Source: Adenophora triphylla var. japonica (lineage: Eukaryota; Streptophyta; Magnoliopsida; Asterales; Campanulaceae). From it: DNA of 64,000 bases. This document shows positions 24,801-34,405 of the stretch, piece after piece. Every line of letters starts with the position of its first letter. Position 1 is the first letter of the stretch. A program made the position numbers and the translations under genes. The notes beneath the pieces were generated by a model. The model was not told where the DNA came from, made no database searches, and saw nothing but the letters and a program-made list of their open reading frames with translations. Location: assembly GCA_022495995.1 (NCBI GenBank), contig JAFEMH010004916.1, positions 121,899-185,898 of the forward strand. Direction: 5' to 3'.

Positions 24801-25191
24801 AGAAGGAGTAGTATATATATATAAATCAATTTTACAATTTAGCCCTCCAAGCTTTAGGTTATTTTGAACAACTACATTAAGTTTCCCATTACACCTAAAT
24901 CCCCTCCACTTTTGTAAAGCTTTTTAAATGATATTTTTAATATTATAACTCTCCTACAAAATCTCCATTTATTCCATTTAAACATTAAATAATTGAAATT
25001 AATTTATTAACACACTTAAAATATCACACAATTTATTAACATACTAAAATGTCAAATAATTTATTATTAACATGTTAAAACTAACATATAAAATTTTCAA
25101 TTATTATGAAATGCATAAAATAAAATGCTACGGCCCCGCTCCACGTGCCCAACACGTGAGTAAAATGGTGCCTAAGTTTCGGGTCGTGACA
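21888..25191 (-). repeat. Tekay-like 5' LTR (3304 bp)
   Basis: This is the partner of 16034-19346. It is followed at 25192 by the target duplication TTACC. It contains a TATATATA stretch at about 24812-24824 (minus-strand promoter candidate), a five-copy 34-bp array (22738-22898), the GGCACGACTCGTGCC cluster (23338-23475), and a short duplication TTTCTCGGTTCA near 24755-24785 that the other LTR lacks. Confidence 0.95.
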
Positions 25192-25196
25192 TTACC

Positions 25197-25211
25197 GGCT
25201 GATGCAGACAT
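25197..25211 (-). pseudogene. Ogre-type gag start codon and first codons
   Basis: The minus strand reads ATG TCT GCA TCA GCC, giving MSASA, and after the Tekay-like insertion (target duplication GGTAA on this strand) the same frame continues NDGDNVTPPPG at 16033. This fixes the gag start and shows the insertion lies within the first codons. Confidence 0.75.
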
Positions 25212-26657
25212 TCTGAAACCCGGAGTCGGAGCAAACGGTGAAGCTGACGATGCGCTTGACTCTTCCCAACTGATCAAACGGTGACCCGGTGCCCGAAACC
25301 AAGCTTTGTGCGGAGCTGCGGGGGAAAGGACATGAAGGTTCAGATGTCTGGAAATGGAAGGAGGGTAGGTGTTTGGGCTTTTGGCTCATGCAACATGCAG
25401 TTATTTGTTCACGTTTACTTAAAACATGTTTTATTATCCTAATCGGTTGGAAAAGATTGCTCTTCTTTTTCGCAAACTACTCTGATTCCTGGATCAGTGG
25501 GCCCCGTCACTACGTCTATAAGCCCCTCGTATTCCACCTGTATTTCGACCTCCCAGGGTGGACAGCCCCGGGCGAGGGTCCTATAGGGCAAGCGGGTCCC
25601 ACCGACCGAAAGAAAAACGATCCTAAAAGTCTCGGCGGGTAATCGAGTCTTAACGAGCATTCGATGTAAATTACGGACAAAGCTGACGTCGAAAGTCAAG
25701 ATCATGTCCGAGGGCTCGACAAAAAGTCGGCATGATTTGGACTGATAAGCGTCCACAATTGATCTTGACTTGTCGTCGCTAAGCCGTAATTAGGCATGGA
25801 ATAGTCATTAATCCTTGATGACTCGGTGTCAATCTTTGGGAGTCGTGTATAATGTGCAGCGCCGAGCCGAAGTCAAGGCGCCGGTCAATATCTTGGTCAA
25901 AGTCTGCGGCGGAAAACCGGCGTAACTTCGACCGATTAGGGACCCGAAAGATATTGAGTCGGTATGCGGAAATGAAAGGCTTGAAAGGAAAGGTCTATAC
26001 ACGGACAGGGCATGACACGACCGGACTAAAAATCAACCGGGTCTCGGACAAAGTGTGTCACGGACAAGTGCATGGTCGACACGAGGCTCCATGGGATGTT
26101 TGGGTAGTCCTGTGCTCATCCGAGAGGCGTAATAAGACCAAACGGACCGCGACAAGGATTTCCCCGGGTTAAGGACGTAGTGTGCAGTGTACGGTCACGT
26201 GCGCGTAGTGTGCAAGCAGTCTATATTCTTTTTCTGAGTAAAATAGAAATTTTTTATGTGTCTTAAAAATATGATGCATGATTTTTTTTTGGAAATTTTC
26301 TTTTTTTGAAAATCCTTTTTTTTTTTTTGAATTTTTTTTTTGAAAATTTTAATGAGCACATAAGCACGAAAATTCCGACAGTTAGGGACATTATTCCGAC
26401 AGTCAAAATTTTGACTTTCTCCGAGGCGGCCAAAACAACATGAAAACTGTGCAAAAATCAACACACACACAAAAATGATTTTCAAAGCCGGGACGGAAGC
26501 TTGACCCTCAAAAGCTTTTTTTTTGAAAACGGTGATACCGGTACGTGGGATTGTTAGACCACAATTTATCCCCGACTCGTGTTAGGAGGCGATAACGGGA
26601 AATTTAGTGGTTTCCACCAATATACCGAATACCATTTTTTATTAAAAAGCTCAGTCA
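25212..26657 (-). other. Ogre-type leader between PBS and gag
   Basis: This is a long untranslated leader of about 1.45 kb with T/A-runs at 26284-26345. Ogre elements often have an extra ORF upstream of gag. One open frame (25756-25439, 105 codons) occurs here, but it matches nothing I know and I do not call it a gene. Confidence 0.6.
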
Positions 26658-26675
26658 TCCCCAGCAGAGTCGCCA
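26658..26675 (-). promoter_or_regulatory. primer binding site, tRNA-Arg type
   Basis: The minus strand reads TGGCGACTCTGCTGGGGA one base after the LTR end (CATCATCACA). This is the primer-site sequence typical of Ogre-type elements, usually attributed to tRNA-Arg. Confidence 0.8.
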
Positions 26676-26676
26676 C

Positions 26677-28388
26677 TGTGATGATGTTGCCATTCGCGGG
26701 AAAAGTCGAGTTTTGCGTTTCTTTGAAAAACCAAATAAAACCGGAAAAACGGAGTCGCCACGCCATTTTAATTTTGAAGGACAAAACTTTGAAAAAAGCC
26801 CGAGATCAGAGATTTAGGTTCGGAGGTCATGTTACGCGTCGGGAAGGACGTTAGTGTGCACCCGACGCGCCTCGCAAAAACGAGTCTTCCAAGCTGAAAA
26901 TCATTTGTGTGTGTGTGTGTGTGTGTGTTTTGGCCAAAATAAGTTGAAACTCAGAAAAGTAAAAATTGGGATATCTTTTTAAGACTTTAAACTGATCCCA
27001 TGATTTTTTGGAAGATTTTTGGATTGAGATTTGGTACTCAAAAGACCTTTTGAAGTTGAGAGACATTTCTGCCAGAATGAAAAAGGCAGTGGACCTTTGA
27101 TTTTAAAAGGAATTCAAGGGTCTTAAAACTTCATAATCTGGATAAACTCAGAGAATGAAAGTTGTTCTAGACACCTTAAATAAAGTTTGTGCGAAGGAAT
27201 TTTCCATTTTGGAGAAGATTTGAGGGGTCAAAACCTTCTGGAAACCTCAGATATGAGATCTGGATTCTCAGAAGCTGATGAACTAGCCTCTGAAAGAAAA
27301 TTTGAAAAGAGGAGTTTTACTCACCCAAAAAATAAGGTAAAAATATGTCTGGAAAGCTCTGGATGTTGGCTACAAAAAGTATTTTGTAGTCAACACCAAA
27401 TTCCAAGTTCATCTGTGTCCAAAAATTAAGACCATGGACTGAGGTCTGAGAAAATTGCTACTGGACAGCAACTTCTCAAGAAAGAAAATATGATTTTAAG
27501 GGGGGTTTTGCATCCATGCTTGTCCCCATTTCCCTAGGTTTTGGTTAGTGATCACTAGACATTTTAGTGGTGAATCAACTATACCAAACCATCCTTGGGG
27601 TACATTAGGACTAAGCATTTCATTTGCTTGGGGAGGGGGATTTTACCCTTTGAAATCAAGATTTAGTGCTTGAAAATGGTTTTTTAGGGTTTTGAAAGTG
27701 CATTTTTGCAAGTAAGCAAGAAAAGCTTTGAAAATAATGTTGATCTTTGTAGAAGATCATCCATGGAGATGGTCTTCCATGGTGATCTTCTTAGATCTAG
27801 AGCAAGAAGATGAAAGAACTACATTTTGTAGTTTGAAGATGCATGCATGGATGAGATTTAGGGTTAGGAGAAGGAGGGTTTACCAATCTTCTTTGTGTTC
27901 TTGAGTGTTTGGCTTGAGTGTATGAGTGTTTAGGGCTTTAATATGAGAGTGAGTGGATGAGTATGAGTTGGGAAAGATTGGAGAGAAAAAGGTGACAATT
28001 CTTGTGAATTCTCACTGTTTTCTCTCTATATTTCGCCAGAGGTTCGGTGCAATTGTGTTCTTCCTTCTTATTTTTGTGACTGGAGGGCTCAATTTATAGC
28101 CCTCTGAAAATAGCAAACTTGTCCGCGCGGATAGGGTCAGTAGGCGTGCACTGTTCATTAAATGCAGCTCAGGCTTTGGACACAAGGAATAAAATTCAAA
28201 AATTCCAGCAGAAATTGTTTTTCAACTTGCTGTTTCGGGTTTTTTCCAATTCTTTTGCTTTTTAAGATTCCTTTGAAGGTTTATCTTTAAATAGCAATGC
28301 CCATTTTACCCTCACTTTGTTAGAAATGTTATAACTTTCGTTAATTTTCTAACGAAAATTCTAACAAGCTCAAATTGGAGCACTTACA
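26677..28388 (-). repeat. Ogre-type 5' LTR, full length (1712 bp)
   Basis: On the minus strand it begins TGTAAGTGCTCC and ends ATCATCACA, next to the primer site. The outer 646 bp match the truncated 3' LTR at 1766-2439. A (GT)n run lies at 26905-26928. The CCGCGCGG block shared with the antisense genes lies at 28123-28130. Confidence 0.85.
28091..28100 (-). promoter_or_regulatory. TATA box in Ogre-type 5' LTR
   Basis: The minus strand reads GGGCTATAAATTGAG, a strong plant TATA box in the orientation of gag-pol. Confidence 0.6.
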
Positions 28389-28922
28389 GTTATGTCTCTT
28401 GTTGAAGAGAAATAAGTATAAAATGAACAAATAGATATACAACTTATAGGATCAAACTCCATGTTATTGGATCCATTTTGTAAAGCGTAATCTCTTTTGA
28501 TGTTTCACGAGCATACTGCTCATATGGGTGAAACGACTTTTGATAATGCTTAAATCAGTGGGAGTTTGTGTTGTTTTCTATTTCTTTGTGTTGTTATTAT
28601 TTATATTGATCTCATTTGGTTAAGTAGGACTAGTTGGAGAATATATATATATGCGTTCTTCATATATATTCATTAATATTCCATGCTACATATCTATACT
28701 TAATCTATGTCGTTTAGTTGGATATATATATGTGATTAATGTGGGTTTAGTTGCGAATCAATTACAACGACTGCCCCTTTAGTCCCTATACTTATAAGAC
28801 TAATGGACGGGATTGTGTTGGATGACAATAAACGTGCACATAAGGGTTGTCATTCATGTTATAAATGATTAAGGAATTTATTTAGTAAAAGATACATATT
28901 AATATTAATCCAAGTGGGAGAT
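28389..28922 (+). other. copia internal 3' remnant
   Basis: The segment has no coding frame. It ends in CCAAGTGGGAGAT, a copia-style polypurine tract directly before the LTR at 28923. It is what remains of a copia body cut off on its left by the Ogre-type LTR. Confidence 0.55.
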
Positions 28923-29398
28923 TGTTAGAACATGGATTAATTAATATGTGTTATTTAATTCCATTTGTTATAATCATTTAATAATGTTAAAGTATAGACA
29001 AAATGTGTAGAATTCCATTAGGTGTAAGTACCATTAAATGATGGGCATAATGGTAACTTCACACCATCATCTTTATGAAAGGGTGTAGTCCCTAAATGAA
29101 GTGCCCCTTGGATTCCTATATAAAGGCCTATCCATCAAGCCTATGAATCTACTAGTTACATCATTTCTCATTCAGGCAAAACTCTTCCTAAGTAATTGAA
29201 GATTAAAGAGATTAAGGACACTTATCATTTAGAAGATCTACTCTTCCCTACTTTCTCATTTATTCAAGAACAAGATCAAGAACACAATCATGGAATCACA
29301 AGGTACACGCTTCCGTATTATTCTTCTTCTTCTTCTCCTTCTCTTCTTAATCTAGTTGTGAGTCGGTTCATGGTTAATGGATTGTTTATGTTCCAACA
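28923..29398 (+). repeat. copia LTR (476 bp), TGTTAGAACA family
   Basis: It starts TGTTAGAACA after a polypurine tract and ends TGTTCCAACA, so the termini are near-perfect inverted repeats. The neighbouring SIRE-type 3' LTR begins abruptly at the next base, without its own first 280-odd bases. The junction is therefore an insertion boundary or a recombination join. Confidence 0.75.
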
Positions 29399-29824
29399 CA
29401 ATTTCCCTTTCTCAAGTAGGTCCTATTCTAGTCAGAAGTAAAACAAAGAACTCTATGAAAAACTAGATGTGAGTTACGGATGTGAGGCACAACCTTCACC
29501 TACAACCTAAAATCAACTATGTTGAAAACTATGAAGAATATGTATTTCTCTCTCAGAATTTCGTTAGCTTCTCTTGTACTGAATGCCTTGTATTTATAAT
29601 GCACCATGGAGAAGATCTTCAAGTAATCAACATCTTCCTTTGTGAGATCTCTTTTCGTATAAAACTATGTACATAAATAAAAGATATTTACTTTATATAC
29701 AATGTCCTAGTCAAAGTAGGACAATAATAAATCTTTCATGAAAGTCCCAAAATCTTCTTACCATTATAGAAGTCTTTAGAAATAAGGAAACATGAATATG
29801 TTCCCACAAAACTCACGCTTTCAA
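29399..29824 (-). repeat. SIRE-type 3' LTR, truncated
   Basis: It matches 39733-40214 apart from a missing block of about 50 bp near 29663. On the minus strand it begins TGAAAGCGTGAG. The distal portion, equivalent to 39445-39732, is absent. Confidence 0.9.
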
Positions 29825-29838
29825 TCTCCCCCTATTTT
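29825..29838 (-). promoter_or_regulatory. polypurine tract of SIRE-type element
   Basis: The minus strand reads AAAATAGGGGGAGAT immediately upstream of the 3' LTR. Confidence 0.85.
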
Positions 29839-30121
29839 GAACTTTCTGGTCAAAATCAAAGATTTATGATAATCACATTTTGCAACCACAAAATATAGAT
29901 AAAAACATAACTCCCCCTGAATGGATGTGTGTCCAGATGTGTGTACACATCCACACATAAAAACTGCCACACATAAAAACTGCATAGAATAAGTTAGAGC
30001 AAAAATATCAGCAGTTCATTAAAAGGCAAAAGCAAAACAATCATTCAGCAACATCCTAATTAAAGTTATTACAACCCATTGTTTAAAACTAAAACAGAAA
30101 TTAAAAATTGTCTTAAAACCA

Positions 30122-30848
30122 TCAAAGTAAAACAACTGTTAAAAAGTCTTCTAAAAAAAATCTTCTCCCCCTTAATTCAGAGTTCCCAACTCCTCCAGCC
30201 AGCAGCAGCAACAGCAACATCCCAAACTCTATTTCCAGCAGCAGCAGGTGCAGGTTCATTTTCTCCCCCTTTTGAGCAGAAAGGTTAGCATGCCATTTGA
30301 GAAGTCTAGCCTTAAGGGCTTTGAGATTATTGGCATGAGCAATGGAGGCTTGAAGTTGATCAGTGATAGCAGAGGAATGAGATTCAGCAACTGCAATTTC
30401 AGCATCCAAATCCTTCATTTGAGCATCAAAAGGATCTTCAGATGTGGGTTCAGTTGTGTCCACATCTGACATAGAAATTTCAGGGACAGTACCCAAAGGG
30501 AGATCAACATATCTTTGCTTAGAGCCTAGAAGGGTTTTGATCTCCTTAAACAAATCAAACTTTTCAACCTTTTCTTCACCTTTTTCAGGCTTAACACCAT
30601 TGGCAATCAAAATTTTAGAGATCAGAGAGGGATAGGGTAAAGACCACTTCTTAGATGGGGACTCTCCATAGGCACAAATCTTTCTAAAAATGAAGTCTCC
30701 AAAGTTGATATTTCTATTAATGCCCAATCTATATAATAAATCAGCTTGCACCCTAGTCACAGAAGTCTTGTTATTTGATGGGAAAAGGTTGGCAACAAGG
30801 ATAGAATGGAGAAAACAGTAAAGAGAGGATAAAGAACCACTTCCTAAA
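30122..30848 (-). pseudogene. SIRE env-position ORF, C-terminal part
   Basis: The minus-strand frame continues a protein interrupted at 31797 by a hAT insertion. It holds LYCFLHSILVANLFPSN, TRVQADLLYRLGINRNINFG and IFRKICAYGESPSKKWSLPY, then an Asp/Glu-rich and coiled-coil-prone segment (DAQMKDLDAEIAVAESHSSA). The IxxG..VR..FxxLxG and PS..T..QA/LLY..G pattern fits the 'putative plant transposon protein' domain common in this position. No transmembrane or fusion features are visible, so an envelope role is not supported by this sequence. Confidence 0.65.
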
Positions 30849-31796
30849 CAGTGGCGGATCTACACCAAAACATTTGGGGTTGCCTGTTCTTTACTAAAAA
30901 AAAAAATTGGCGCGAAACTAAAATTCAAAATGTTTACATACATAAATATAGTAGGCTTCAATACGTCAACATACGTCAATTATTCAAATATATTTCAAAA
31001 TTCGAATAAAAAATAAATAATTCAAATATGTGAAAGTGTGAACAAACCCTAGATTTCAAACCGTGTCACTGTTGTCACCATTCAAATTATTTAATCCACT
31101 GTTTTAGAAAAAAAAAACAAAAAATTGATTTTTTTCTTTCTTGGCCTCAACTCAAACAATCCTAAAAACAAAAACAACAGAGAATATAATATTAATTTCT
31201 CTTCTTTTTTTAAACTGCTGTAATTTGTAAACGAAAGAAAGTTTGAAATAAAGTCAAACAAAATATTTAAAATGTTTTTAAAAAATCTTTAAATATGATA
31301 CATCAAAATCAAATCAATTTCTCAAACCCTCAAGCAATTTTAGATTTTTAGGGTTTACCTTTGATTTGAGAGAATCTTCTTGGTTTGTTGAGGTGGTTGA
31401 TGGGATTGGGGTGTCTCCTCGTCCATAAGAGTCGGTTGGCGGTAAGTAATGGTGGCTGCCGCTGGGCGCTCGGCGGTGGATCGGGGAAGGAGAGGCCGGC
31501 GGGCGGCGGCGAGTCGACGAGAGAGAGAGATATGGCACTCGTCGTTTTCTTTTTCTTTCTCCTTTCTTTTCTTTTTTTAATTCGTTGACTTCTTCTTTTT
31601 TTATTGTTTCAGACGTAGTTTTTTCTTTGGACTTTTGATTTGCCTTTGACAGCTGGTTATTGCTTTATGCTTTAAGGTTTTTGTTTTTTTTTTAAAACAC
31701 TTCAAAACGACGTCGTTTTGCAAAAAAAAAAAAAAAATTTTTTTTTTTTTTTGGGTTGCCCGGGCAACCCCAGGCAACACTATTCATCCGCCCCTG
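30849..31796 (+). mobile_element. non-autonomous hAT element (948 bp)
   Basis: Terminal inverted repeats start CAGTGGCGGAT on the left and, on the opposite strand of the right end, CAGGGGCGGAT. Perfect 8-bp target duplications TTCCTAAA lie at 30841-30848 and 31797-31804, the hAT signature. No transposase is present. A GC-rich block (31385-31540) has a coding-like composition but I recognise no protein in it. Confidence 0.93.
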
Positions 31797-31804
31797 TTCC
31801 TAAA

Positions 31805-33295
31805 TCTTTTGACTTTACAGGCCAAGTGGTTACTTTGCCATGGGTGATAGCAGATACAAGTTCTTCATCAGAAATAGCAATCAGCTGATCCATATAGTCA
31901 TCCAAGCCAAGAAAATCATTGATTATAGCAGGGGAAAAGGGGACAAACTTTCCTCTAACATAGACAGAGAGGGAAGAATAACACTTATCTAGCCCTTTGG
32001 TCAGGTTGCATAAAATTCATACACCATCTTAGGGTAGAATGGGAGAGGGTGATCCACAGTTAAAAACAATCCTCTTTCTTCAAAAAATTTATCCATCCCT
32101 GATTTAAAGAAAGTTTCTCTATCTCTTTTCATCTCCACAATAAAAGCCTTATTAGAAGTTAGGCCAAACCTTTCAGAGGCATTCTTGGTTAAAAATTTCT
32201 TAGAAAAGGGTTTAGGGGCAGGAGTAATGGAAAGAGTTTTGGAATTACCTTTATCAGCCTTCTTTCTGGTGGATGTGCGCCTGGATGTGTGCACATCTTC
32301 AGACACATCCTTTGCAGGGGCTTGCTCTTTGACAGATTCTACCTCTGTTTCATCACCAGAAGAGGTATCCTTTTCTTGGTCCTCTTTTTCTTGTTCAAGC
32401 TCATCTCTCCCTAGCTTGAAATTGGCATCTGATGCAGTATCATCACTGTCATAACTAGACTCAGATTCATAAGCTTCTTCCTCAATAGGCTCTAGGTCAG
32501 TAGCAGCCACCTTTTTCTTGCCTTTTAATTCCATCAAAATATTTGTCAAGGGCTCCTCATCACTAAACACAGATGAATCATCAACAGGATTTGTATCCTC
32601 AGGGATAGGAGCATCAACAGCAGGAGTAGGAGCATCAACTACAGGAGTAGGAGTAGGAATGGGGATAATAGGATCAGATGGCTCAATAGGAGAGGATGGA
32701 ACAGGATCAATGGGTTCAGCATGGGGAACAGTTTCAGAAGAAGTAATAACAGGGTCAACAACTGAGGGAGGAGGATTTGCAGTTTGAGCCCTAGTTCTAA
32801 CAAGAGGGGCAATTACCTCTTCTTCTTCTTCTTCTTCTTCAAGTGTAATGGCAGTAGAGGGCTTGCCACCTGGTTTTTTCAAGTTCTTAGCCTTGCCAGA
32901 CTCTGACAGCTTCCTAACCCTATGCGATCGACGTAGATTGCGTTGGGGAACAGGGTTCGCAGTATGGCTCAGGGTTTTGCTGGGGTCAGCTTCCTCTTCT
33001 TGGTTGAAGAAGGTTCTACAGAGGGAGAAACAGGGGCGACAACCGATGGTTGTATAACCGGAGAGGTTGGAGCTTTAGGGTTTTCAGACGCAGTTGAAAC
33101 AGAAAGGGGTTCCAATGTAGGTGATTTGGCAGGTGAAGCTTCCATTGAAGAGTTAGACGAGGATGAGTGAGGTGAAATTTCAGCAAGGAATTGTGAAATT
33201 GCAGGATTGACAACAATGGTGGCTTCTCCTTTAGCTATAGCAATAGGTTCGACGTCAAGCACATCTTCTTCACGAATGTGAATATGATCGGCCAT
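31805..33295 (-). pseudogene. SIRE env-position ORF, N-terminal and middle parts
   Basis: Two open segments are visible on the minus strand, 33295-32969 (MADHIHIREEDVLDVEPIAI, then Ser/Pro-rich) and 32882-32001 (a Glu run, Pro repeats such as PTPTPVVDAPTPAVDAP, an acidic DEEP/EEEAYESESSYDSDD stretch, basic DVHTSRRTSTRKK, and FLTVDHPLPFYPKMVYEFYA). The frame breaks near 32883-32968 and again near 32000, after which the homology (SLSVYVRGKFVPFSPAIIND) runs to the hAT insertion. The N-terminal half is disordered and the domain proper begins at about 32200. The function in SIRE elements is unknown. Confidence 0.65.
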
Positions 33296-34405
33296 TTAAA
33301 CTAAAGATTGGTGTTAGGTTGAACAGTGCAAGGAATTAAATGCAATGTGTGTGAGATTGTGTGCAAAAAGAAGGAAGAACAAAAGGTTTTAGCAAGGGTT
33401 TATGGGGGATGGGACGGATGTGAGGGCTCATAAATACTCACAGCTCCCCCTTTCCAACTGAAACATGGAATCCTTCTCCAAAAAGGTCTCACATAACCCA
33501 AATACCTTAGGAGTCCTTCAGCGACAAGAAACCTTTGAGATTACCACACACAACCACCTTCTAAGAAATAGGGAATCAAAATAAAAAAAGATTTTGATAG
33601 ATTTTTATGGAAACAAAAATAATTGAGCCATATCTTTTTTAAAACATAATCCCATTAGAAATCTTTCAACCATTTCTAACAAGGAATGATACACACCTTT
33701 TTCTTTCATGAGAGATATTGGAGATCAAAAACCTATAAAATTAATGAATAAATTAAGAAAGAAAATTAATTAACTAGTATATTTACAAAGCTCCTATATG
33801 TTCTAAAAAGATGCAGTATGCCTAGCATGATGCAAACACACAGGTGATGGAAAAATTCTCAGCTTATGGATGTGGCATAGGATGTGAGTCACATTTGGAA
33901 AAACATTTAGATCACAAAAAGTCAATGAGCAATAATCCAATCTGCACAGCCTCTAGGATGCATCCACCAATTTTTTGTTGTGGATTTTTGCATTGTGAGT
34001 AGCTTTCGCTTTACTTGATCCCAAAGATAGCCCTCTTTCCCAATGATCTTGTCAAGTTTGATTTCAAGATTTCTTATGAGAATCACTTGATCACAATGGT
34101 ATGACTTCATACTAAGGGTGAAGCAGCTGTTTCTCACACATATTTTTTTTTCTTTTATAGCACCCACTGTGAGATACCTAGGAAGGTTATATCAAGTCAT
34201 CAAAAGATGACATGAACAGGAAGTGCTCACAATTAAGTGATAAAAACAATGTCAAGATGAAGACTCACAAGTGACCACACTGAGAAATTTCGTGCTAATG
34301 CATGATATATTTTTTTGATTTTTGATTTTTATATATATATTTTTTTCCAATCAATCTAATATACAGATGTGTTAGAGGATGTGAGACACATTTGTGCTCA
34401 CAGCC
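33296..34405 (-). other. SIRE-type spacer between pol and third ORF
   Basis: There is no credible gene in this stretch. It contains two copies of the GATGTG/CACATC dyad motif (33868-33898 and 34366-34397). It may carry the splice or subgenomic signals for the downstream ORF, but none can be pinned down. Confidence 0.6.

Larger units (their letters stand above)
16034..25191 (-). mobile_element. Tekay-like Ty3/gypsy chromovirus derivative (9.16 kb, non-autonomous)
   Basis: It has long direct LTRs (16034-19346 and 21888-25191) and perfect 5-bp target duplications TTACC at 16029-16033 and 25192-25196. The PBS and polypurine tract are intact, and the internal region is only 2.54 kb. On the minus strand the LTR starts TGTCACGACCCG, the sequence typical of many Tekay/Del-type LTRs. 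It sits in codon 6-7 of the host element's gag. The internal region has RT, RNase H and integrase relics in the gypsy order but no gag or protease, so it needs proteins from elsewhere. Confidence 0.93.
1766..28388 (-). mobile_element. Tat/Ogre-type Ty3/gypsy retrotransposon with antisense ORFs, RT missing, nested
   Basis: Near-identical LTRs face each other at 1766-2439 and 26677-28388. On the minus strand the order is 5' LTR, PBS, leader, gag, protease, integrase remnant, a convergent pair of antisense genes, tandem repeats, 3' LTR. The retropepsin and integrase blocks match the Tat/Ogre lineage, and additional ORFs between pol and the 3' LTR are a known Tat feature. The element hosts the 9.2-kb insertion at 16034-25191 and its 3' LTR was cut by a copia insertion. 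Without the nested insertion it is about 17.5 kb. No RT or RNase H motifs are present, so it cannot be autonomous. TSDs cannot be checked because the left terminus is outside the window. The sequence to the right starts GTTAT. Confidence 0.85.

Noticed and set aside
25439..25756. 105-codon minus-strand frame in the Ogre leader as the known extra ORF1
   Set aside because: Position fits, but the length is short, no similarity is recognisable and there is no frame conservation to test.
31385..31588. GC-rich frames inside the first hAT as a captured gene
   Set aside because: Short, opposite frames overlap, and neither resembles a known protein. Compositional bias alone is not enough.
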